Source of the DNA: OMG group bacterium
GTDB lineage: Bacteria; Pseudomonadota; Gammaproteobacteria; Pseudomonadales; Azotimanducaceae
Length of the DNA: 64,000 nucleotides
Direction of reading: 5' to 3'
NCBI GenBank assembly: GCA_012267385.1
Contig: JAAXGW010000024.1
Span: forward strand, 83,536 to 147,535
This document shows, piece after piece, positions 8,809-16,992 of this stretch. The stretch's first letter is position 1, and each line of letters opens with the position of its first letter. Both the position numbers and the translations under genes were made by a program. The notes below the pieces were generated by a model, which saw only the letters and a program-made list of their open reading frames with translations, made no database searches and was not told where the DNA came from.

Positions 8809-9753
8809 TCACAACAGGTCTTCATCTTGCCTTGACGTGGATTGATCATCGTCGCCTTGTACCCGTTCGATCACAAATTCACGAAAGCTACTTCGCATCA
8901 CAACGCGCTCATCTTCCGTGAGATTTCTTTCTAACGCATTTCGACACTCGAAGAGTAACGATTTGTCGTAGGAATTGGGTACCCCGCGCCCATTGCGCCA
9001 ATAACCCATACAAGCCTCAAGTTCTTCATCGTAGAGTTGCTCGATATATTCGATCACCACAGTATGAATTGCGTCTCTTGTTTCTTCCGGAATTTCTCGA
9101 GCCAGTGGTTGCGGTTCGTAGTTTGGTTCCATCGCTGACGATCGCTCGGTTGGAGGGGGTTTTTGGTACGAACGCAATGTTGTGTCATAATCGGCGATTG
9201 TGGCAAGGTCTTGTTCTATCAAAAACTTTTCGACATCGGCTCGCCGCCACGCCGTGTTAGTGTCCGCGTCAGAGCATAAAGCCGAAAATTCACTGTCTTG
9301 TTCTGCAAATATTTCAAGCATGTGGATACGCACACCGTACGACTGAGAGAACTCGACACCAGTTCGTAGAGCATCGTTGCGAGCAAGTACCAACGCGTCA
9401 GAAATCGCACCATTTCGTCCAAGCTCAGCGAGATCTCGAGCAATAGCCGAAGTAACAGCCGTACGAAAGTTGTGCTGGTGTAATGGAACGATTCGAAGTT
9501 TCATTTCGTTGGTTTGTCCGATATGAACATGTTCCGTACTAAGTACGCGATTCGACGTACTTGTTTCATACCAGTACACTCGCAGCAGCGGTTTTGCACC
9601 CGTTAGCTGCCTCACTAAGCCTTTGACTTCAGTTAGGAAGACATCACTCTTTATGCCTACCCTCTCACGTTTTGAAGTTTGCCCAGCGATTGCGATGGAA
9701 CCTAAAGCAAAGAGATAACCGGCGTCGACAAACACTGCTACTTGCGTTCGCAT
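8809..9753 (-). CDS. NYN domain protein (LabA/PIN-like nuclease fold)
   Basis: 314-residue protein whose N-terminal ~190 residues look like an NYN domain, a PIN-like predicted ribonuclease. The first acidic residue lies in FVDAGYLFA (residues 8-16) and a second acidic cluster in LARNDALRTGVEF (~115), followed by an IHMLEIFAEQ strand as in LabA-like proteins. The C-terminal ~90 residues are charged and probably helical, without a recognised domain. It is monocistronic and is preceded by a 328-bp gap with a perfect hairpin. Role in RNA turnover is inferred from family membership only. Confidence 0.7.
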   Translation of the reverse strand: MRTQVAVFVDAGYLFALGSIAIAGQTSKRERVGIKSDVFLTEVKGLVRQLTGAKPLLRVYWYETSTSNRVLSTEHVHIGQTNEMKLRIVPLHQHNFRTAVTSAIARDLAELGRNGAISDALVLARNDALRTGVEFSQSYGVRIHMLEIFAEQDSEFSALCSDADTNTAWRRADVEKFLIEQDLATIADYDTTLRSYQKPPPTERSSAMEPNYEPQPLAREIPEETRDAIHTVVIEYIEQLYDEELEACMGYWRNGRGVPNSYDKSLLFECRNALERNLTEDERVVMRSSFREFVIERVQGDDDQSTSRQDEDLL

Positions 9754-10081
9754 AACTTATTTCCCCTAACTCTAATCTATTATTTAAATGAGTGTATTTT
9801 TGAAATTTTCTATCTATTAGTAACTCGAACTTCTTGATACAAAAAGTTCGACTAAACGGAATTTTACTATGGAGCGGTTTGATGAAGCATTCCGTCGACT
9901 TAATTAGATCTCAAAGTCTCGTCACGACGATTCGAGATTCTCGTGGCATCCGTACGTCTTTCCAAGCTTCTTCTTCTGCTAGATTCGATTAAAATACCAC
10001 GCTTTAAAATTACACAAACACCCTAGTTTGTTTCCACTGATCATCCCTCAGCTCCAACGGTCTTGCCACCGAGAATTCTCA
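9754..10081. other. Gene-free gap with a perfect inverted repeat
   Basis: Divergent intergenic region of 328 bp between the NYN gene (-) and a small exported protein (+). It is AT-rich near 9780-9820 and contains an 8-bp perfect inverted repeat, TCGAACTT (9825-9832) with AAGTTCGA (9844-9851), about 75 bp upstream of the NYN start. No T-run follows, so an operator or structured leader is more likely than a terminator. I see no convincing ORF; the longest ATG-initiated candidate at 9869 is 12 codons. Confidence 0.4.
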
Positions 10082-10663
10082 ATGAAACGCGCCATCCAGT
10101 TATTCTGGATCGCACTTTTTACACTATTGGGTTCCACCTTGTGTGCAGAGGAACGGGCCAACACGATTGAACCGAAAGAATCAGACGACGTCGTCACTGT
10201 CCAGCCGAATGGATACTTCGAATTTTCTACGGAACACCATTTAAACAATGAAGTAGATAACTACGGAGATCTTGTTGACATTATCAGTCAACTCACTGCA
10301 GAGAAACTAGAGTCGCTTAGGGACGATGAAGAGTCTCGTTCTCAAGCAGCAAAGGCAATTTCTTTAGCGTCGAATGAAAAGCAGGCTTCAAGTCGGGCGA
10401 ACAGAACATGGAAGAGACGCATCTTGGTTCTGAAGGACGGTGAGAGAGTAACCGGAACTGCGGATTTAAGTATGATCGTTAAAGATCACTTAGGCGTTTC
10501 TCTCGAGGATATCAAGTCGTTGGAGGGATTTCTCTCGACGGATGTAGAACCCAGTCAGCACAATTACCCTCGCGTGTTGAATTTCGTGTCAGAGTCTCCA
10601 GATCACCATGAAATGGACACTAAAGAATCGGACGTTTCGGAACTGGAAAGAAAACGGTCTTAA
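10082..10663 (+). CDS. Exported hypothetical protein
   Basis: Unrecognised protein of about 193 residues. From the ATG at 10082 it begins with a clear Sec signal peptide (basic MKR, hydrophobic core, likely cut after LCA near residue 22), so it is probably periplasmic. An in-frame TTG at 10028 would add 18 residues and bury the signal, so I prefer 10082. The mature part is hydrophilic with many Glu, Asp and Ser. A basic patch near WKRRILVLKDGERV sits in the middle. No catalytic motif is visible. It converges with pcm across a hairpin at 10760-10785. Confidence 0.6.
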   Translation: MKRAIQLFWIALFTLLGSTLCAEERANTIEPKESDDVVTVQPNGYFEFSTEHHLNNEVDNYGDLVDIISQLTAEKLESLRDDEESRSQAAKAISLASNEKQASSRANRTWKRRILVLKDGERVTGTADLSMIVKDHLGVSLEDIKSLEGFLSTDVEPSQHNYPRVLNFVSESPDHHEMDTKESDVSELERKRS

Positions 10664-10759
10664 CGTAGTAATTACTCTCGCACAACGATTTTCGCTTTTG
10701 AAGTACTTGAAATACGTTTACTAGCGTACGTCTAGTAGCCTCCAAAACTATCGATGTCT

Positions 10760-10785
10760 ACGAAGCAGTTTCTATTCTGCTTCGT
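10760..10785. terminator. Hairpin at the convergent ends of the exported protein gene and pcm
   Basis: A 9-bp perfect stem, ACGAAGCAG (10760-10768) with CTGCTTCGT (10777-10785), and an 8-base loop. It overlaps the pcm stop codon (10772-10774) and lies ~100 bp after the + strand gene. No strong T-run follows on either strand, so termination efficiency is uncertain. Confidence 0.4.
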
Positions 10786-11536
10786 CAGCTTCGCTGTCAA
10801 GTGTCAACACACCTTCGCCAGTCATCGGTACAAACCGTACAGGTAGTATTGATTTCTTCGAGTGAGACTCTCCGTCTTCCGATTTTGTAACGAGCGTAAG
10901 CGTTTGCGCCCCTCTCCAGTCTCCTACGGGCATGACGAGCAACCCGCCAGGTTTTAATTGTGTAATTAACTTCGCTGGAATTTCTTCTGCCGTAGCAGTA
11001 ACCATGATCTTGTCAAAGGGAGCTGCTTCTGGCCATCCATACCAACCGTCGCCGTCTCGTACTTCAATGTTGTCGTAGCCAAGCTTTTTTAGTCTTGAGG
11101 TAGCTTCTTTTGCGAGTTCGCTCACAATCTCAATGGTGTACACTTTCTGTACCAATTTACTGAGAACTGCAGCTTGATATCCTGAACCAGTTCCAATCTC
11201 TAGTACTTTGTCAGTCTTCTGTACATCTAAGACTTCAGTCATCAACGCTACGATAAAGGGCTGCGAAATCGTCTGTCCGTGCCCGATGGGAAGCGGCGAA
11301 TTTGCAAATGCTTCTTTGCCCAATTTCTTCGCAACGAACTTCGATCGGTTTACATTACGGAGAGCATCAATAACCTTCTCGCTGATCTCAGAGACTTCGG
11401 TGTAGCTGGCTAACTCTTTCGTAGTCTCTTCGATTTCTTCGATCATTTGATCGATGTCCGCATGTACAAACACTGAAGTGAACATACTAGCAAACAACAC
11501 CAAACACTTTAAAAGAGGGCTCTTTGTCCTCACCAA
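10772..11536 (-). CDS. pcm: Protein-L-isoaspartate O-methyltransferase with N-terminal export signal
   Basis: Repairs isomerised Asp/Asn residues by SAM-dependent methylation. The family stretch GHGQTISQPFIVALMTE (~95-111) and SAM-binding motif IGTGSGYQAAVLSKL (~117-131) are intact, as are the later GDGWYGW and PAKLITQLKPGGLLVMPVG motifs. Unusually, the catalytic domain is preceded by what looks like a Sec signal peptide (hydrophobic run from ~8 to 24, ending FVHA). Starting at the ATG at 11446 would remove it, but no good ribosome-binding site is seen there. The upstream starts are TTG 11536 or GTG 11533. The gene overlaps the end of gloB by 7 bases, so the two are coupled. Confidence 0.85.
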   Translation of the reverse strand: MVRTKSPLLKCLVLFASMFTSVFVHADIDQMIEEIEETTKELASYTEVSEISEKVIDALRNVNRSKFVAKKLGKEAFANSPLPIGHGQTISQPFIVALMTEVLDVQKTDKVLEIGTGSGYQAAVLSKLVQKVYTIEIVSELAKEATSRLKKLGYDNIEVRDGDGWYGWPEAAPFDKIMVTATAEEIPAKLITQLKPGGLLVMPVGDWRGAQTLTLVTKSEDGESHSKKSILPVRFVPMTGEGVLTLDSEADEAE

Positions 11537-12327
11537 CTGTTTCGCAATTCCCGTAGTTTTAAAAACACCGTCTTGGGTGAGGGCTCGTCTTCTAAACTCG
11601 GAAATTCCTTTCTCAATTGTTCGATGACTGATGGACTCTGGAGACGAAAGAAAGTATTGACTTCCTTTTCCAGAGCAAGCGTGGTCACCATTGGGTCGCT
11701 TGGATCGTGCGTTTCTCGAAGGTCTTCTAATAGTTCTCGAGCTCGTTGATTAGCCGGCTCTCTATTTAAAGTAAATTCTAAATTGTTAGTTATATAGTCA
11801 TGCCCCGGATATATTTTTGTGTCATCGCTTAACTTGGACAACTGTGATACAAAGGTATGGTATAACTCTTCGGGATGGCCGCCTTGATGACAATTTCCCG
11901 CACCGGCATTAAATAGAGTATCGCCAGAAAAAAGTACTGGCTCATCGCCGATGGATCGAATACACACGTGACTCATCGTATGACCTGGGGTATCCATCGC
12001 TTCAAACTCTACGGATTTACCGACTCTGATGATATCACCTGCGTTTAACCCACGATCAATCCCTTTGATGCTTTTGCCAGCTCCTGCATGCGCAAGTAGT
12101 TTAGCGCTTGTTGCTTCGATGACTGGGCCATTTCCACCGGTGTGATCGCCATGTTCATGTGTATTCAATACCTGTGTTATTCGCCAACCATGATGCTTCG
12201 CTAGAGTCAGACACTTTTCGTGGTCCAATGGATCGATTGCTAACGCTTCTCCGGTCTCGCCGCATGCAACTAGGTAGTTAAAATTTCGTAATGAGTTACC
12301 CGTCCAAATTTGTTCCACAAGCATCAT
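11530..12327 (-). CDS. gloB: Hydroxyacylglutathione hydrolase (glyoxalase II)
   Basis: Metallo-beta-lactamase-fold thioesterase that hydrolyses S-D-lactoylglutathione in methylglyoxal detoxification. The metal site is complete: THEHGDH (His57, His59, Asp61, His62), His in DTPGHTMSH (~113), Asp in FSGDTLF (~136) and His in YPGHDYI (~174). The C-terminal ~80 residues, ending KTVFLKLRELRNSW, fit the HAGH C-terminal substrate-binding domain. Start is one of two consecutive ATGs (12327 or 12324). It is upstream of and overlapping with pcm in one operon, and divergent from the NTF2-like gene. Confidence 0.9.
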   Translation of the reverse strand: MMLVEQIWTGNSLRNFNYLVACGETGEALAIDPLDHEKCLTLAKHHGWRITQVLNTHEHGDHTGGNGPVIEATSAKLLAHAGAGKSIKGIDRGLNAGDIIRVGKSVEFEAMDTPGHTMSHVCIRSIGDEPVLFSGDTLFNAGAGNCHQGGHPEELYHTFVSQLSKLSDDTKIYPGHDYITNNLEFTLNREPANQRARELLEDLRETHDPSDPMVTTLALEKEVNTFFRLQSPSVIEQLRKEFPSLEDEPSPKTVFLKLRELRNSW

Positions 12328-12400
12328 ATATTTCGTCCTTTCGGTTCTTTATCAAACTATACAGAGACCTTAATTTTAGCACTCGTGAAAGGGTCAGCTC

Positions 12401-12793
12401 GTGACTGAGACGGAACAGTTTGAGATAGCATCAAATTGGTTTAAACAACTCGAACAACGAGATTTGGATCAGCTGATTTCACTCTATTCGGACACTCGAT
12501 TGAGCTTCCACCCTACTCTTTGGGACGAACACATCCGTGACCGTGTCCGTGCTCGAGATTACTTCGTCAGTTTTCTGGCGAAACGACCACAAGTACTTGC
12601 CTTTGAAGGGGATTTTCTGAGTCTCGATGATCGATCCTTTCTCTATGCTGGTACTATGACATTGAAGCTGGGTAGCCAGAACCAAAACACCGAAAGCCGA
12701 GTAACCGCACGATTTAGTTTTGTCTGGACGAAAGAAGGTGATAGTCAATGGCGAATTCTTCATCACCATAACTCCGTGGTACCCAAGTCATAG
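12401..12793 (+). CDS. NTF2-like (SnoaL/SgcJ-type) protein
   Basis: Compact 130-residue cone-fold protein. The N-terminal helices (EQFEIASNWFKQLEQRDLDQLISLY), the central strands and the terminal WRILHHHNSVV are typical of the SgcJ/EcaC-like DUF4440/NTF2 superfamily. Such proteins act as small-molecule isomerases, hydrolases or simple binding proteins; no activity can be read from the sequence. The start is a GTG preceded by GAAAGGG. It stands alone between divergent gloB and the downstream lyase gene 82 bp away. Confidence 0.7.
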   Translation: MTETEQFEIASNWFKQLEQRDLDQLISLYSDTRLSFHPTLWDEHIRDRVRARDYFVSFLAKRPQVLAFEGDFLSLDDRSFLYAGTMTLKLGSQNQNTESRVTARFSFVWTKEGDSQWRILHHHNSVVPKS

Positions 12794-12874
12794 CGTCGAA
12801 GCTCCCAATTCCAGTTTTTATAATGTAATAAGACGTTTTGAACAGTTTAGAGTTCAAAACGCTCTTTTATCACC

Positions 12875-13966
12875 ATGACGCTACCCAAATCAGTCGAGAT
12901 CTTCGACGACACCATGAGAGAAGGGCTTCAAATTGAGAGTCCAGACATCACAATTGATGATAAATTGAGGTTATTGGACGCTATCGGCGATATGGGTGCT
13001 AAGACGATTTCGATTGGTTCATTTGCTCACCCAAAATGGACTCCATCCATGGCTAATATCGACGAACTAGCAAAGCGTTTCAACCCAAAACCGGGCGTGA
13101 AATACACCGCGCTTGTGTTTAATGAGGTTGGCTTCGAACGCGCCGATTCGTATTACCCAAAAATAGACGTCCGGCAACGGAGTTTCTCGACCCACGTCGA
13201 ACTCTGCGATACGTTTGCACGCAGAAATTACAATCGAACTCAGCGTGAACAAATCGACTCTGCAAACAATCTGATCAAAAATTCTGTCGAAGCAAATCGG
13301 GAGTACGGTTCGGTGACCCTCGGTAGCCCATTCGGTTCCAACTTTGAAGGCCCGTTCAGTCTGGACCAACGTATGGAATTGCTCACTTTGCTGATTGAAA
13401 AGTGGCACGAGGTTGGACTTGAGGTCTTAGAGCTATCGCTATTAGATGGTATGGGTTGGAACATGCCACATACCGTCGAGGATACCATACTCGCAATCCG
13501 CGACAGGTATCCGGAAATTAGGACGTTTCACATACATTTCCACAACACTCGAGGCGTAGGGATCGCGAGCTACTACGAAGCACTTCGGCACGGTGTGACT
13601 CGATTCGATACTTCCCTCGGTGGTCTTGGTGGCTGTCCATATTGTGGGAACGGACGCGCCGCTGGTCACGTACCAACAGAAGACTTTATCCTACTCTGCC
13701 ATGAGATGGGGATAGAAACTGGTTATGACTTAGACAAGGTGATTGAAGCCGCAGTGATCGCCGAGGAAGTAGTGGGACATCCGTTAAACGGACATGTCTC
13801 CAAGGCCGGACCTCTACCTAATGGTGAAGCTCTTTATCCAGTGAACATGCCATTCATTGAATCGTTAGAAGAAGCTAGCCACTTTCGCAATGGCGCGCAC
13901 GTTTATCAAGAGCAACGATCCCCTTGGTCCGATCCAAACGCGCTCGTTGGTACAGAAAAGGACTGA
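12875..13966 (+). CDS. HMG-CoA-lyase-like DRE-TIM enzyme
   Basis: Aldolase-type TIM barrel of the HMG-CoA lyase/isopropylmalate synthase superfamily, predicted to cleave or form a C-C bond next to a CoA thioester. Catalytic-type motifs are DDTMREGLQIE (residues 11-21), the metal ligands in FHIHFHNTRGVG (~215-226) and the cysteine loop GGLGGCPYCGNGRAAG (~250-265). Compared with true HMG-CoA lyases (DVGPRDGLQ and GGCPYAPGASGN) both loops differ, and the protein is ~60 residues longer, so the substrate may not be HMG-CoA. It opens a run with an acyl-CoA carboxylase alpha subunit and an enoyl-CoA hydratase, suggesting leucine, isoprenoid or related branched acyl-CoA breakdown. Confidence 0.75.
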   Translation: MTLPKSVEIFDDTMREGLQIESPDITIDDKLRLLDAIGDMGAKTISIGSFAHPKWTPSMANIDELAKRFNPKPGVKYTALVFNEVGFERADSYYPKIDVRQRSFSTHVELCDTFARRNYNRTQREQIDSANNLIKNSVEANREYGSVTLGSPFGSNFEGPFSLDQRMELLTLLIEKWHEVGLEVLELSLLDGMGWNMPHTVEDTILAIRDRYPEIRTFHIHFHNTRGVGIASYYEALRHGVTRFDTSLGGLGGCPYCGNGRAAGHVPTEDFILLCHEMGIETGYDLDKVIEAAVIAEEVVGHPLNGHVSKAGPLPNGEALYPVNMPFIESLEEASHFRNGAHVYQEQRSPWSDPNALVGTEKD

Positions 13967-14070
13967 GGGTGCTTGGTGCTACTCGACGTTGGAACTGTCT
14001 GGTCAGTTGCAAACTCTTAACTTGGCCTTAAGTACATAATCACGCTCTTCTAGCCATCAGTTCTTTAGAC

Positions 14071-16032
14071 GTGACCTCCAAACACATTCGGCGACTTTTA
14101 GTAGCTAACCGAGGCGAAATAGCAAGCCGCATATTTCGTACTGCCCAGGCTTCGGGTATCGAAACAATAGCCGTGTATGCAGACGGGGATGTGAACGCGC
14201 CCTTCGTGCGCGCGGCTGACCATGCGGTAGCACTGGGAGGACACACTCCACTCGATACCTATTTAAGTACTGAAAAAATTCTCAATGCATGTTCAATGAC
14301 CAACGTGGATGCCGTTCATCCGGGGTATGGTTTTTTGTCCGAGAATGCTCAATTCGCCCGAGCTATTCAAGAGAAAGGGTTTAAATGGGTTGGGCCACCA
14401 GCCGACGTAATCGAGCAAATGGCCGATAAACTCACGGCTAAATCAATGATGCACGAAGCTGGGATACCCACGCTTAATGCAATTCCCGTGACCTCAGGCA
14501 CTGACGCTCTAGCTGCAGCCAACGACCTCGGATTTCCAGTTCTTGTAAAAGCCACTGCTGGAGGTGGAGGACGCGGAATGCGCGTCGTTGATGACGCGAA
14601 CCAACTGCAGGCAGCACTGGAGAGTGCGCAGCGCGAAGCACAGTCGGCGTTTGGGAACGATACCGTATTCCTAGAACGTTGGATCACCTCAACCCGACAT
14701 ATAGAAGTACAAATACTCGGCGACACGCACGGTAATTTAGTGCACTTCTTCGAACGCGAATGTTCTATTCAACGCCGACACCAGAAAATCATTGAAGAGG
14801 CACCCTCTTCCGCAATCAAGTCAAAGTTGCGAGTTCAGCTTGGCGAAGCGGCAGTTTCTGTTGCGGAGTCGTTGAACTATTCGTCGGCGGGAACTGTGGA
14901 ATTTTTATTGAGTGGAGACGAATTTTGGTTCCTAGAGGTCAACACTAGACTACAAGTCGAACACCCTGTTACTGAAGCGATCACAGGTTTTGATCTTGTG
15001 CATGAGCAACTGCGAATCGCGGAGGGAGAATCTCTCGGATACACACAAAAAGACTTGAGTATGACCGGACATGCGATCGAGGCTCGGCTGTACGCCGAAG
15101 ATCCTGCACAAGATTTCTTGCCGACTTCAGGAACTATCAAAAAGTGGAAGCCCGCCAAATTTGCTAGGTTTGACTCGGGCGTGGAAACAGGTACTACTGT
15201 GAACATCGAGTTCGATCCAATGATTGCGAAAGTGATCTCTCATGGTCGCGATCGAAATGAAGCGATTCGCAAACTAACTCGGGCACTTGAGCAAACACAC
15301 ATCCAAGGTATCAAGAACAATCGAGACTTTCTCGTCCAAACACTTAAGACGCCAGAGTTTATCGGGGGCGATACGACAACCGATTTCATTGAGCGCGTTG
15401 CACCGAATCGTGAGCGACCATTTGAAACGGAAGATTTGCACTGTGTTTTAATCGCCGTCGCACTGTTTTCCCAACGGAGAACGAACGACCAAGATGAACC
15501 CGGGCAACCTAGATTGAAGTCCCAGCTGCCTGCACAACACCACGCCTTTGAATTCAATGGCGAAGACTATGATGTGAAGTGCGATCTTATCGCCGATCAA
15601 GAGTATCGAGTTGTGATTAGTGGGACGCAGTTCGACGTGAGAGTTGTGCTCATCGAAGAGAACTTCGTAGATATTGAAGTCGATAGTCGTCGAGTAAGGT
15701 GTAACCTCTATCACGATGAAAATACTTGGTACGTACACACCTCCTCCGGCCACCTTGAAGTTCGTAATCGACCATTGTTCTCTCTGCAGGATGTAACACA
15801 TCGCACTGGAAATCTCAGTGCACCGATGCCAGGAAAAGTGCTTACTCTTGAGGTTGAAGGCAACACCCAAGTTAAATCGGGCGAACTCCTATTGGTGCTC
15901 GAAGCAATGAAAATGGAACATCGCATAGTCGCTCCTTACGACGGGGTTGTCTCAGCCATTCACGTTTCTGTTGGAGACATAGTTGAGAAGGACGTACTGT
16001 TAGTTGAAATGGCCACTCCAGAACAAAATTAG
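14071..16032 (+). CDS. Acyl-CoA carboxylase biotin-carboxylase/BCCP (alpha) subunit
   Basis: ATP-dependent biotin carboxylation subunit of an acetyl/propionyl/methylcrotonyl-type carboxylase. Domains: BC N-terminal fold (LLVANRGEIASRIFRTA at ~8-24), ATP-grasp with the glycine-rich KATAGGGGRGMR (~165-176), BC C-terminal domain, a BT-type linker and a C-terminal biotinyl domain with LEAMKMEH, the biotinylated lysine being Lys614. Length (653 aa) fits MccA-type subunits. The start is GTG at 14071. No carboxyltransferase (beta) subunit is present beside it, which is unusual for a methylcrotonyl-CoA operon. The neighbouring HMG-CoA-lyase-like and enoyl-CoA hydratase genes favour an MCC- or geranyl-CoA-carboxylase-like role. 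Confidence 0.88.
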   Translation: MTSKHIRRLLVANRGEIASRIFRTAQASGIETIAVYADGDVNAPFVRAADHAVALGGHTPLDTYLSTEKILNACSMTNVDAVHPGYGFLSENAQFARAIQEKGFKWVGPPADVIEQMADKLTAKSMMHEAGIPTLNAIPVTSGTDALAAANDLGFPVLVKATAGGGGRGMRVVDDANQLQAALESAQREAQSAFGNDTVFLERWITSTRHIEVQILGDTHGNLVHFFERECSIQRRHQKIIEEAPSSAIKSKLRVQLGEAAVSVAESLNYSSAGTVEFLLSGDEFWFLEVNTRLQVEHPVTEAITGFDLVHEQLRIAEGESLGYTQKDLSMTGHAIEARLYAEDPAQDFLPTSGTIKKWKPAKFARFDSGVETGTTVNIEFDPMIAKVISHGRDRNEAIRKLTRALEQTHIQGIKNNRDFLVQTLKTPEFIGGDTTTDFIERVAPNRERPFETEDLHCVLIAVALFSQRRTNDQDEPGQPRLKSQLPAQHHAFEFNGEDYDVKCDLIADQEYRVVISGTQFDVRVVLIEENFVDIEVDSRRVRCNLYHDENTWYVHTSSGHLEVRNRPLFSLQDVTHRTGNLSAPMPGKVLTLEVEGNTQVKSGELLLVLEAMKMEHRIVAPYDGVVSAIHVSVGDIVEKDVLLVEMATPEQN

Positions 16033-16078
16033 TAGCGTTGCCTTCGGATTCACAAATTAAAACGAGACACAGGGATCG

Positions 16079-16852
16079 ATGACTGAGTATTCGACAATTC
16101 GATACAACGTTGAGAACGACGCCGCATGGATAACACTAAATCGGCCACACAACCGAAACGCGCTTACAGCTGAGTTAGTCAACGAGCTATACGAACTTCT
16201 TGGTTCAGCTGAAGAAGATTCCAGAATTCGTGGGATCGTAATCACTGGTTCAGGCCCAGCATTTTGTTCCGGAGCTGACTTGAAGTGTCCTCCCGGCTCT
16301 ACCGTCGATGGCTCTCAATCTGTTCCCTACGGCGATGTGCTAAAACGCATCATGGATTGCGCTAAACCAGTCATTGTCGCGATCAACGGTAGTGCTGCAG
16401 CCGGGGGACTTGGTCTCATCGGAGCGGCGGACATCGTGATTTCTGTCGACCATGCACATTTCAGTTTTCGTGAAGTACGGGTTGGCGTTATTCCCGGCGT
16501 AATCGCGGTAGTGTGTCTACCCAAAATCGGCCCCCACATTGCCATGAAACTATTTCTTACCGGCGAGCGGTTCACCAGCGAACAAGCAGTTGAATATGGT
16601 TTAGTGCATCAAGTCGTTCCTCAAGAACAATTGGTTTCTGCAGTTAATTCCGAACTTGATGCAATCAAACTAGGCGGACCGAATGCAATCAAAGAGTGCA
16701 AACGCTTAGTAAGGCAGGTACCAACTTGGAGTCGCGATGAAGGATTCGTCCGAACGCAGCAATGGAGTACCGAGATCTTTCAATCCGATGAAGCTGCAGA
16801 GGGAATTGCTGCATTCATCGAAAAACGAAACGCGTCTTGGATCAAGGATTGA
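16079..16852 (+). CDS. Enoyl-CoA hydratase/isomerase
   Basis: Crotonase-fold enzyme of 257 residues that hydrates or isomerises enoyl-CoA thioesters. The oxyanion-hole segments are GSGPAFCSGADLK (~58-70) and INGSAAAGGLGL (~102-113). The usual second catalytic Glu in the FREVRVGVIPG segment (~130-140) is present. The family end FIEKRNASW is typical. It follows the carboxylase subunit by 46 bp and probably acts on the carboxylated product (methylglutaconyl-CoA-like) before the lyase, as LiuC/AtuE do, although this is inferred from context. Confidence 0.85.
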   Translation: MTEYSTIRYNVENDAAWITLNRPHNRNALTAELVNELYELLGSAEEDSRIRGIVITGSGPAFCSGADLKCPPGSTVDGSQSVPYGDVLKRIMDCAKPVIVAINGSAAAGGLGLIGAADIVISVDHAHFSFREVRVGVIPGVIAVVCLPKIGPHIAMKLFLTGERFTSEQAVEYGLVHQVVPQEQLVSAVNSELDAIKLGGPNAIKECKRLVRQVPTWSRDEGFVRTQQWSTEIFQSDEAAEGIAAFIEKRNASWIKD

Positions 16853-16992
16853 ATCCGATGATCGCGCTCCTCCTCAAGACTAAATCAAGCTGTTTCGTCT
16901 CAAAACACACGTAGAATAGAATGGGGGACTAGGAGATAATTCTGTTTTTGTTTCTATCCTTTAGAGATTCCGAAAACAGGGACGAGCTTTAA

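Noticed and set aside
14367-14726. Minus-strand frame of 119 codons inside the carboxylase gene
   Set aside because: Lies within the ATP-grasp coding region and has the Ser/Pro-rich composition of a reverse-strand artefact.
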